A stretch of 64,000 bases of DNA from Micropruina glycogenica (lineage in GTDB: Bacteria > Actinomycetota > Actinomycetes > Propionibacteriales > Propionibacteriaceae), in assembly GCF_900289045.1 (NCBI RefSeq), contig NZ_LT985188.1, positions 1,178,001 to 1,242,000 on the forward strand. Reading direction: 5' to 3'. Shown piece after piece: positions 42,900 through 51,000 of the stretch. Below the pieces are notes generated by a model, which was given only the letters and a program-made list of their open reading frames with translations, ran no database searches and had not been told where the DNA came from. Each line of letters opens with the position of its first letter. Positions within the stretch are counted from its first letter, which is position 1. Made by a program: the position numbers and the translations under genes.

Positions 42900-44015
42900 T
42901 CAATACACCATGCCCATCGCCTGCCGCACCTCGTCGAGGGTGGCGTCGGCGATGGCGTTGGCGCGTGCGTTGCCCTCGCGCAGCACGCTCAGCAGGTAGC
43001 CCTGGTCGGCCACCAGTTCGGCCCGCTTGGCCCGAATCGGCGCGAAGTACTCATTCACCGCCGCTGTGACCAGCTTCTTCAACCCGCCGCCGCCGCCGTC
43101 GCCGATCTCGTCGGCGATGGCCACAGGGTCACGGTCGGTGCACAGGGCGGCCAGCATCAACAGGTTCGACACCTCGGGCCGCTTCACCGGGTCGTAGGTG
43201 ATGTGCCGGTCCGAATCGGTGACCGCCTTCTTGATCAGCCGGGCGGTGGTGTCGGCGTCCATGCCCAGTTCGATCACGTTGCCCTTGGACTTGCTCATCT
43301 TGGTGCCGTCCAGGCCCAGAACGGTGGGCACCTTGCTGAGCAGCGCCTCGGCCTGCGGAAACACCGGCACCGCAGGGTTCGCACGGCCGTAGCGTTCGTC
43401 GAAGCGGCGGGCCACCACGCGGGTCTGTTCGAGGTGCGGCAACTGGTCTTTGCCCACCGGCACCAGGTTCGCTTTGCAGAACAGAATGTCGGCGGCCTGA
43501 TGAACCGGATAGGTGAGCAGCAGCCCCGACATCGGACGATCGCCGGTCGCCTCGAGCTCGGCCTTCACGGTCGGGTTGCGGCGCAGTTCGGCGTCGGTGA
43601 CCAGCGAAAGAAACGGCAGCAGCAACTGGTTGAGGGCCGGCACCGCCGAGTGGGCGTAGATGGTGCTTCGAGTCGGATCGATGCCGATGGCCAGGTAGTC
43701 GGCCACCATGTTGATCGCCCGCTCGCGAATCGGCCCGGTGCCGTCGCGGTCGGTGATCACCTGGTAGTCGGCGATCAGAATGATCGTGTCCACGCCCGCG
43801 TTCTGCAGCCGCACCCGGTTGGCGAGGGAGCCGAAGTAGTGCCCGATGTGCAGCGCGCCGGTGGGCCGGTCGCCGGTCATGATGCGGAACTTGGACGGAT
43901 CAGTGGCGATCTGGCGCTCGATCTCGGCGCTGCGCGCCTCGGTGCGGCGCAGCGAGGCGTCGGAGGTGGACGCGGCAAGCTCGTCGCCGGCGTCGTCCAG
44001 GGGCGTTTCAGTCAT
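42900..44015 (-). CDS. trpS: Tryptophanyl-tRNA synthetase
   Basis: A class I aminoacyl-tRNA synthetase charging tRNA-Trp. The 371-residue product has the HIGH motif in GALHIGHYFGSLANRV, the KMSKS motif in DGTKMSKSKGN, and family blocks IILIADYQVITDRDG, YPVHQAADILFCKANLVPVG and LLMLAALCTDRDPVAIADEI. It has an N-terminal extension of ~45 residues (ELAASTSDASLRRTEARSAE) before the catalytic domain. A leader peptide with a Trp codon and a terminator hairpin lie just upstream, indicating control by attenuation in response to tryptophan charging. Confidence 0.95.
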   Translation of the reverse strand: MTETPLDDAGDELAASTSDASLRRTEARSAEIERQIATDPSKFRIMTGDRPTGALHIGHYFGSLANRVRLQNAGVDTIILIADYQVITDRDGTGPIRERAINMVADYLAIGIDPTRSTIYAHSAVPALNQLLLPFLSLVTDAELRRNPTVKAELEATGDRPMSGLLLTYPVHQAADILFCKANLVPVGKDQLPHLEQTRVVARRFDERYGRANPAVPVFPQAEALLSKVPTVLGLDGTKMSKSKGNVIELGMDADTTARLIKKAVTDSDRHITYDPVKRPEVSNLLMLAALCTDRDPVAIADEIGDGGGGGLKKLVTAAVNEYFAPIRAKRAELVADQGYLLSVLREGNARANAIADATLDEVRQAMGMVY

Positions 44016-44052
44016 CGTGTCACTCGTTCGTTCGTCGTCCGGACATGCGAAA

Positions 44053-44074
44053 GGGCCGTCGATCTCGACGGCCC
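44053..44074 (-). terminator. Attenuator terminator hairpin before trpS
   Basis: On the transcribed strand GGGCCGTCGA and TCGACGGCCC form a perfect 10-base inverted repeat around two bases, followed by TTTC. It sits between the Trp leader peptide and the trpS start, as expected for an intrinsic attenuator. Confidence 0.7.
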
Positions 44075-44095
44075 AGGGGGCGGTGCAGCGAGCCG

Positions 44096-44128
44096 TCAGC
44101 GGCTACGCCAGTCGGTGGATCGCTGCAT
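44096..44128 (-). CDS. trpS leader peptide (MQRSTDWRSR)
   Basis: A ten-codon frame, ATG to TGA, containing one Trp codon at position 7, followed by the trpS terminator hairpin. CAGCGA at the second and third codons can pair with TCGCTG downstream (44086-44091), and AGCCG with CGGCT, forming a protector stem that encloses the Trp codon. A ribosome stalled there would disturb the stem. This is the expected layout of ribosome-mediated attenuation, reported for actinobacterial Trp genes. It is too short for ordinary gene finders; only one Trp codon is present, which is a weak point. Confidence 0.6.
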   Translation of the reverse strand: MQRSTDWRSR

Positions 44129-44134
44129 GTCGCG

Positions 44135-44140
44135 AGCCTA
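44135..44140 (-). promoter_or_regulatory. Putative -10 hexamer TAGGCT of trpS leader transcript
   Basis: TAGGCT on the minus strand ends six bases before the leader-peptide ATG, so the leader peptide would be translated from a leaderless mRNA start. No clear -35. Confidence 0.4.
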
Positions 44141-44184
44141 TCACCGCCGCGGCTGGGGCCGGGCCGACCGATCCGGCCCGGGGT

Positions 44185-44272
44185 GAGATCCCACGGCAAG
44201 CCGGGATGAGGGACGACGGGTCTCCACAGTTGACCAAAGACGATCCCCCGGGCAAGCCCGGGATGACGGTTC
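44185..44272 (+). repeat. Two REP-like hairpins between trpS leader and YhgE-type gene
   Basis: GATCCCACGGCAAGCCGGGA (~44188-44207) and GATCCCCCGGGCAAGCCCGG (~44247-44266) are variants of the window-wide hairpin with CAAG loops. They lie in the gap 44141-44289, upstream of the trpS leader and downstream of the YhgE-type gene. Confidence 0.7.
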
Positions 44273-44289
44273 TGGGGCCTCGACCAGTG

Positions 44290-46068
44290 TCATTCAAGGG
44301 GCGGGCGCAGGCGCGTCGGCGTCCAGCGCCGTTGCGTCCAGGCCGCAACCGCCGTCGAGATGACGGACGCGACCAGCAGGCCGCCCAGCACCCACCACGC
44401 CCTGGCGAGCTGGCCGGCCGGCCCGCCGCTGATCGTCACCCGAAGCCCCTCCACCAGGTAGGTCATCGGCATCCACGGGTGCACCACCTGGAAGAACGCG
44501 GGCATCACTTCGACGGGATACAGCCCGCCTGCCGCGCCCAATTGGACGATCAGGATCACCAGCATGATCGCGCTGCCCACCAGGCCGAGCCAGGTGCGCA
44601 GGGTCTGCGCCAAGGCGGTGAACGCACAGACGGCCAGCACCGAGATCCCCGCCGTACCCGCCAGGTCGAGCGGGTCCAGGCCCAGCGCCAGGTCGGTGAC
44701 CGCGAGCAGCACGAGGGCACCGGCCGAGCCCAGCAGCGCGGGCGGCAACCAGCCACCCAGTGCCACCGGTGCCGGATTCGTACCTGCGGCGATGGCTCGC
44801 TTCGAGATCGGACGCATCAGCACGAACGCGACCAGGCCGAACACCCACAGCGACACCCCGAAGAAGAACGGGGCGAGGCCGCGTCCGTAGTAGGTGGCCG
44901 GATTTGCGACGTGCGAGGCGATGTGGACAGGGTTGGAGACCGCGTCGGCGTCCTTGGCCCGCTCGGCGGCGCTCAGTTTGGGCAGCGCGTTGGTGGCCTT
45001 CTTCAGTCCGGCGGTCAACTTCTTCTGGCCGTCGGCAACCCGCTGCGCGCCCTTGGCCAGCTGGTCGATCTGCTCGACGGCGGTCTCGGCTGCTCCGATG
45101 ATCTCGGGGACACGGCGGTTCACCGTTGCTGCGGCATCGGCCACCTTGCCGGCGTCGGTGGCCACCCGCGATGTGGTGGACTTCACCGATCCGGTGACCT
45201 CGCTGACCCGTCCCACCGCCCGCTTCAGGTCCTTGAAGACCTGGTCGTCGGTCAGGTCCGGGTGGGCCTTGAGCAGGGCGTCCAGTGCGTCGGCGACGTC
45301 GTCCTGCTTACCGTCGGCGTCCTTGGCGAGCGCGGCGATGGTCTTGGTGGTGCTCGCCACGTCGCGACTCACCCCGGCGGCCTCCTTGGCGGACCTGCGC
45401 AGTACGTCCGAGACTCTGTTCACCACCGGAACGACCTTGTTCTCCATGGTCTTGACCCCGTCGGCGACCTGCTGACCGCCCTTCGCCAACTCACCGGACG
45501 CCTCGGTCGCCTCGGCGAGCCCTCTGCGGATCGTGCCCACCGACCCCAGCGCGGTGTCCGCGTACGCCTTCACCGCGGCCGCGTTCAGCTGGGTCTGCAG
45601 CTCCTTCTCGGCGGTCTCGGCCATGATGCCGAGGATGTAACCCTGGGAGTTGTCGAAGGCCACATCGACGCGGGCGCGCGTCGGCGTGTCCGAGGTGGCG
45701 ATCGAGGTCAGATCGGCCGAGAAATCCTTCGGCACCGTGATGCTGAACGCGAAGCTGCCGTCGGCGACGCCGTCAGCCGCGGTAGCGGCGTCAGTCACCA
45801 CCCAGGTGAACGACGAGGTGTCCTTGGTGAGCTGCTCGACCAGGTCGGCACCGCCCGACACCTTCTTGCCCTCGACGGTGACAGGCTTGTCGAGGTCGAC
45901 GACGGCGACCTGCAGCCGGTCGAGCCGACCGTACGGGTCCCAGTTCGACCACAGGTATATCGCCCCGTACAGCAACGGCACGAGAACCAGGAAGATCGCC
46001 GACAGCATCGGCAGGGGTCCCCGAAAGCGGCGCAGTTCGGTGAGGGTGAGGTTCCACAACTGTCTCAT
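44290..46068 (-). CDS. YhgE/Pip-type membrane protein (ABC-2-like exporter component)
   Basis: A 592-residue protein: one N-terminal membrane helix (~20-40), a ~330-residue external domain rich in coiled coil (KDFSADLTSIATSDTPTRAR, DNSQGYILGIMAETAEKELQ, TKTIAALAKDADGKQDDVAD) and five or six C-terminal membrane helices (FFFGVSLWVFGLVAFVLM onward) with GGLYPVEVMPAFFQVVHPWM PMTYLVEGLR typical of the YhgE/Pip family. Such proteins resemble ABC-2 permeases and are linked to phage infection, secretion and envelope stress. Its start overlaps the stop of the ABC-like gene upstream (ATGA), so the two form a unit. Confidence 0.88.
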   Translation of the reverse strand: MRQLWNLTLTELRRFRGPLPMLSAIFLVLVPLLYGAIYLWSNWDPYGRLDRLQVAVVDLDKPVTVEGKKVSGGADLVEQLTKDTSSFTWVVTDAATAADGVADGSFAFSITVPKDFSADLTSIATSDTPTRARVDVAFDNSQGYILGIMAETAEKELQTQLNAAAVKAYADTALGSVGTIRRGLAEATEASGELAKGGQQVADGVKTMENKVVPVVNRVSDVLRRSAKEAAGVSRDVASTTKTIAALAKDADGKQDDVADALDALLKAHPDLTDDQVFKDLKRAVGRVSEVTGSVKSTTSRVATDAGKVADAAATVNRRVPEIIGAAETAVEQIDQLAKGAQRVADGQKKLTAGLKKATNALPKLSAAERAKDADAVSNPVHIASHVANPATYYGRGLAPFFFGVSLWVFGLVAFVLMRPISKRAIAAGTNPAPVALGGWLPPALLGSAGALVLLAVTDLALGLDPLDLAGTAGISVLAVCAFTALAQTLRTWLGLVGSAIMLVILIVQLGAAGGLYPVEVMPAFFQVVHPWMPMTYLVEGLRVTISGGPAGQLARAWWVLGGLLVASVISTAVAAWTQRRWTPTRLRPPLE

Positions 46069-46835
46069 CGCTGCTCCTTTGGATGGCGGACGGCGGAGGC
46101 GACGATGGCCACCCCGCTCAGTTCTGCGGCACGGCGTAGGTCGGCCCTCAGCGCCGCCCAGTCGTCGTCGGCGATGCCCCGGTCGACCCGGTCGACGGTG
46201 ACCGCGACCGGTCGAGCCAACAGGGCCCCGGCCACCGCGACGCGGACGGCGTCGGCGGGCGGCAGGTCTTCCATCGCAGTGTGGTCGTCACCGTCGTAGC
46301 CGACCTCGGCCAGCGCCTGCCGGGGTGAGAGCCGGTTGTGCCGGCGTCCGTGCAGCACCAGGCACGAGTGCAGGTACTCCTTCACCCGGAGGCGGGGCTC
46401 GGCCTCGACGGCGTCCAGCACCCGGGCGACCACCACCTCGCGGCGCAGCAGAGCCGGATCGGCGTCCCGGGTCAGCAGCCGCACCTGCCCGGTGACCGGC
46501 CGGAAGCGTCCGCTGAGGGCGAGGGTGAGTTCGGCGGTGCCGAGCCCGTCGTCGCCGCGCCACAGGGTCAACTCGCCCGAGCGTGCCGACACCTCGAGCG
46601 GATCGCTGTCGCCCGCGGTCAGGGCCACCGCCTGCAGCGCGAGGGGCTCCTCGTCAGGGTCGGCCTGCGGTTCCGGCTGAGCCTCGGGTTGGTCCGGGCT
46701 GTCCACCGCCGACCCGGGGGCGGGGCCCGACTCGATGTAGGCGGCGGCGTCGCCGGCCGTCGCGGCCCCCTCGGGGACGGCCGATCGGTCGTCGTCGGGA
46801 CCGGGGTTCGCTTCGTGGCTAGGGGTTGTCGCCAT
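46065..46835 (-). CDS. Degenerate ABC-transporter ATPase partner of the YhgE-type protein
   Basis: A 256-residue protein. Residues 1-~65 are an acidic Pro/Gln-rich tail (QPEAQPEPQADPDEEP). The rest has the outline of an ABC ATPase (ALTAGDSDPLEVSARSGELT, then LSGRFRPVTGQVRL), but the P-loop reads GDDGLGTAE (~94-102), lacking the Lys and Thr that bind ATP. LPPADAVRVAVAGALLARPV stands where the LSGGQ signature and following helix should be, and VAVTVDRVD replaces Walker B. It probably cannot hydrolyse ATP and may be a regulatory or structural subunit. The overlap with the exporter gene supports the pairing. Homology to ABC ATPases is my inference from spacing and the residual motifs. Confidence 0.65.
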   Translation of the reverse strand: MATTPSHEANPGPDDDRSAVPEGAATAGDAAAYIESGPAPGSAVDSPDQPEAQPEPQADPDEEPLALQAVALTAGDSDPLEVSARSGELTLWRGDDGLGTAELTLALSGRFRPVTGQVRLLTRDADPALLRREVVVARVLDAVEAEPRLRVKEYLHSCLVLHGRRHNRLSPRQALAEVGYDGDDHTAMEDLPPADAVRVAVAGALLARPVAVTVDRVDRGIADDDWAALRADLRRAAELSGVAIVASAVRHPKEQR

Positions 46836-47076
46836 GGGGCCAGTATTACGGCACCGGCGCGCCGGGTCACCCGCCCCCTGCGAAACTGGTCCGCCCGGGG
46901 GTTCGTCTCCGTCAGGTCAGGGCGATCTGGTCCTGCCACCACTGCGGCACCGACGAACGCGGGAAGCGGCGCGGATCCGTCCGCCCACGGCTTGGCCGAC
47001 CTGGTCGAGCGTCCCCGTGTTGCGAACTGCCGTGATTCCTGCTCGTCGTGGCCGTAACGGAAGAATGCTGCGCCGG

Positions 47077-47928
47077 CTACAGGCGTCCGCCGCGGGACCT
47101 GATGCGGCGCACGAGCTCCTCGTACACCTCGGGCGCGGTCGTCTCGCAGCCCAGGTCGTTGTTGACCTTACCGAGCCCGTGGTGGTCCGACGACCCGAGA
47201 TGCAGCAGGCCCAGCCGGGTGGCGAGTGCGCCGAGGCGCTGCCGGGTGTCGGCGTCGTGGTCGGGATGGTTCACCTCGACCCCTTCGAGCCGGTACTCCA
47301 TGGTCAGCTCGGACAACACCGCCGGCGTGAGCTGCTGGGCGCGTCCTCGGCCCCACGGGTGGGCGATCACCGGCACCCCCTTGGCCCGGCGTATCAACTC
47401 GATGCCTCGCCTGATGTCGCACGAGTAGCGGTTCGCGTACGCTGGCCCGCCGTCGTAGAGGTATTCGTCGAAGGCCTGCTGTCGATCGGCCACGTACCCC
47501 TTGGCGACCATCGCGTCGGCCACGTGCGGACGGCCGAGCGACGGGCTGGCGCCCACCTGTTCGGCGATCTCGACTTCGGTGAGCGGCATGCCCAACTCGG
47601 CGAGCTTGGCCAGCATCTCGGGCAGTCGTCCGGTGCGGCCCACCCGAACGCGGGTGAGTTCGTTCAGCAGCGGCTCATCGTGCGGGTCGCACCCGTACGC
47701 GAGCAGGTGCACGCTGGCGCCGTCCAGTTGGCACGACATCTCCAGCCCGGGCAAAACCGTGAGGTGCGTACCCTCCGCGGCGAGTTTCGCCTCGCGCAGC
47801 CCGTCGAAGGTGTCGTGGTCTGTCAACCCGAGCACGTCGAGGCCCTGCTCGGCGGCCTTGCGCACCAGCTGGGTGGGCGTGTCTGTGCCGTCCGAGACGC
47901 TGGAGTGGGTGTGCAGGTCGATCCGCAT
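47077..47928 (-). CDS. PHP-domain phosphoesterase
   Basis: A 283-residue metal-dependent phosphoesterase with the four PHP motifs: MRIDLHTHSSVSDGTDTP, LTDHDTFDGL, LPGLEMSCQ, and VIAHPWGRG with HLGSSDHHGLGKV at the end. It resembles the 3',5'-nucleoside bisphosphate phosphatase / RNase AM (YciV/TrpH-like) group, which removes 5' nucleotides and trims RNA ends. It stands alone; about 240 bases upstream separate it from the ABC-like gene, where I can support no gene. Substrate not determined from sequence. Confidence 0.92.
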   Translation of the reverse strand: MRIDLHTHSSVSDGTDTPTQLVRKAAEQGLDVLGLTDHDTFDGLREAKLAAEGTHLTVLPGLEMSCQLDGASVHLLAYGCDPHDEPLLNELTRVRVGRTGRLPEMLAKLAELGMPLTEVEIAEQVGASPSLGRPHVADAMVAKGYVADRQQAFDEYLYDGGPAYANRYSCDIRRGIELIRRAKGVPVIAHPWGRGRAQQLTPAVLSELTMEYRLEGVEVNHPDHDADTRQRLGALATRLGLLHLGSSDHHGLGKVNNDLGCETTAPEVYEELVRRIRSRGGRL

Positions 47929-48036
47929 GCGTCAATCCTGCCGCACCCCGCGTGCGGAGCCCGCCAACCACTCGGGCGCGGGCACGAGGGTCTCGACACG
48001 CTCGGCCAGCGAAGTCTCGACCGGCTCGAAGCCGCC

Positions 48037-51000
48037 TCAGGCCGGCAGCAGCGATCGCACCAGGCGCACCCCGACGCTCATGCGGGCCACGTCCGGCTCT
48101 TCGCACACCTGCCGCAGCGTGACGATCTTCTCGCGCGCCCCCGGCACCAGCGCCAACCACTGCGACACCAGCTGCTCCGCGGGCTCGTTGCCCGCCCGCA
48201 GCACCGCGGCGGTCAGCTCGCCGTGCACGGCATGGACGTCCTCGCGCAGCGCCGCCCTGGCCAGCGTGCTCCACCGGTCGTCTTGCGGCAGCGCGACGAT
48301 GGACGCCTCGAGCACGTCCAACCCGACCTGCTCGGCCAGCGCGAAGTACACCTGCGCGACCCGCAGCAGGTCGGCCTGCTGCTGGTCGGCGATCTCGACG
48401 ATGGTCAGCGCGAAGTGCGCGAAGGCGTCCCGGCCGATCTCGGCGGCGACCGCCTCGGGCACACCGACTGCGACCAGCCGGTCGCGGGTGGCCTCGGCGC
48501 GGGTGCGTTGCCGCGGCGTGAGCAGATCCGCCAACTGCTCGCGCACCAGCTGGACGCCCTCGGTGAACTGACCGGTGACCGCCACGATGTCGATGCCCGA
48601 GCGGCGCGAGGCGAGCAGCCAGCGGGTGGCGCGCTCGACCATGCGGCGCAACGCCATGCGCAGCTCGGTGGCCACGGTCGCGTCCAGTTCGGTCATGCGG
48701 GCCAGGGCGACCTCGGAACGTCCGACCGCGAAGATCGAGCGGGCCGCCAACTGGGCGCGGATCACCTCGGTGACCGGGGCGCTGGTTTCGTCCGACAGCC
48801 GGTGGAAGGCGGTGATGCCCTGGCTGTTCACGAACCGGTTGACCGCGACCGTGGCGATGATCTCGCGGGCCAGCCGGTGCCGCGGCATGGCCTCGGCGTA
48901 GCGCTGCTGCAGCGGCTTGGGGAAGTACTGAATCAGCCGGTCGGCCAGGTAGGGGTCGTCGGGCAGGTCGGAGGCCAGCACCTGATCGGACAGGTAGATC
49001 TTGGTGTACGCCAGCAGTGTGGCCAGCTCAGGACGGGTGAGTCCGCGACCCGACTCCTGCCGCAGTTCGAGCTGCCTGGTGTGGGGCAGGTACTCGATCG
49101 TCCGGTCGAGCAGGCCGGCCTGCTCCAACGCCTGCATCCAGCTCTCGTAGGCGCTGGTCAGCTCGGCGCTGCGGTACATCGAGTTCGACAGCGCGATGTT
49201 CTGGTCGATGTTGTGCACCAGCACGAGCTCGGCGACATCGTCGGTCATCGACGCCAGCAGTTCGTTGCGCTGCTCGATCGTCAGGGCGCCCTGCGCCATC
49301 TGGTCGGCCAGCAGAATCTTGATGTTCACCTCGTGGTCAGAGGTGTCGACGCCCGCGGAGTTGTCGATGAAGTCGGTGTTGATGCGGCCGCCGCTCTGGG
49401 CGTACTCGACCCGGCCGAGCTGCGTCCAGCCCAGGTTGCCGCCCTCGCCGGCGCACCGGGCGCGCACGTCGCCACCGTTCACCCGTACCGCGTCGTTGGC
49501 CTTGTCGCCCACGTCTGCGTTGGTCTCGGTGGACGCCTTCACGTAGGTGCCGATGCCGCCGTTCCAGAGCAGGTCGACCGGTGCCTTGAGAATCGCGGTG
49601 ATCAGTTCGGCCGGGGTGAGGGCGGTGACGCCGTCGGCCAGACCGAGCGCCGCACGGGTCTCGGGGCTGATCGCAACCGACTTGGCGGTGCGTGGAAAGA
49701 CGCCGCCGCCGGCCGAGATCAGCGACGTGTCGTAGTCGGCCCACGACGAGCGGGGCAGCTGGAACAGCCGCTCGCGTTCGGTGTAGCTGGTGGCCGCGTC
49801 GGGGTTGGGGTCGATGAAGATGTGCAGGTGGTTGAACGCCGCCACCAGCCGGGTGTGCCGGCTGAGCAGCATGCCGTTGCCGAACACGTCGCCGGCCATG
49901 TCGCCGATGCCCACGCAGGTGAAGTCTTGCGTCTGGCAGTCGCGACCGAGTTCGACGAAGTGCCGCTTGACCGACTCCCAGGCGCCGCGGGCAGTGATGC
50001 CCATCGCCTTGTGGTCGTAGCCCGCCGAGCCGCCGGACGCGAACGCGTCGCCCAGCCAGAACCCACGAGCGAGCGAGATGCGGTTGGCGATGTCCGAGAA
50101 CGTGGCGGTGCCCTTGTCGGCGGCCACCACCAGATAGGGGTCGTCGTCGTCCCAGCGCACCACCGAGGTCGGGGGCACGACCTCGCCCGCCACCAGGTTG
50201 TCGGTGACGCTGAGCAGCGAGTTGATGAAGATCTCGTAGCAGGCCACGCCCTCGGCCAGCCACGCCTGCCGGTCGACGGCCGGGTCGGGCAGGTACTGCG
50301 GCACGAAGCCGCCCTTGGCGCCGGTGGGCACGATCACGGTGTTCTTCACCATCTGCGCCTTCACCAGGCCCAGCACCTCGGTGCGGAAGTCCTCACGGCG
50401 GTCAGACCAGCGCAGCCCGCCGCGGGCCACGGTGCCGAAGCGCAGGTGCACGCCCTGCACCCGCGGCGAATAGACGAAGATCTCGAACATCGGCCGCGGT
50501 TCGGGCAGCAGGCTGATCTCGCGCGGACGCAGCTTGAACGCGTGCGCCGGCGCCCCGGGCTGGAACGCGTTGGTGCGGATCATCGCCCGCAGCACCGAGA
50601 CGAACTGGCGCAGAATGCGGTCGGCGTCGAGGCTGGCCACGTCGGCGAGTTGGTGTTCGATGCCGTCGAACACCGCGTCGACGGCGACCGCTCGGGTGGC
50701 CAGGTCGGCGAAGTCTTGGGCAGGGTCGAACTTGGTGCGGAAGGCGGTCACCAGGGCGGCGGCGATCTCGGGGTTGTCGTTGAGCGCAGACGCCACGTAC
50801 GGCTGGCTGTAGGGGCTGCCGGCCTGCACCAGGTAGCGCGAGATGGCCCGCAGCCAGGCGATCTCTTCCCAGGTCAGGCCGCCGGTCATCACCAGCCGGT
50901 TGAACTTGCCCGGCTCGGCGAGCCCCCGGTAGGTGGCGTCGAAGGCCTCGATGAACCGCTCCTGCAGCTCGGGGCCCCAGTCTTCGGCGGCGTCCATGTC

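Noticed and set aside
46826-47035. Plus-strand 69-codon frame with a CHHCGTDERG segment
   Set aside because: The CxxC is suggestive of a small zinc protein or a frameshifted remnant, but there is no second ligand pair, no convincing ribosome-binding site and no known family.
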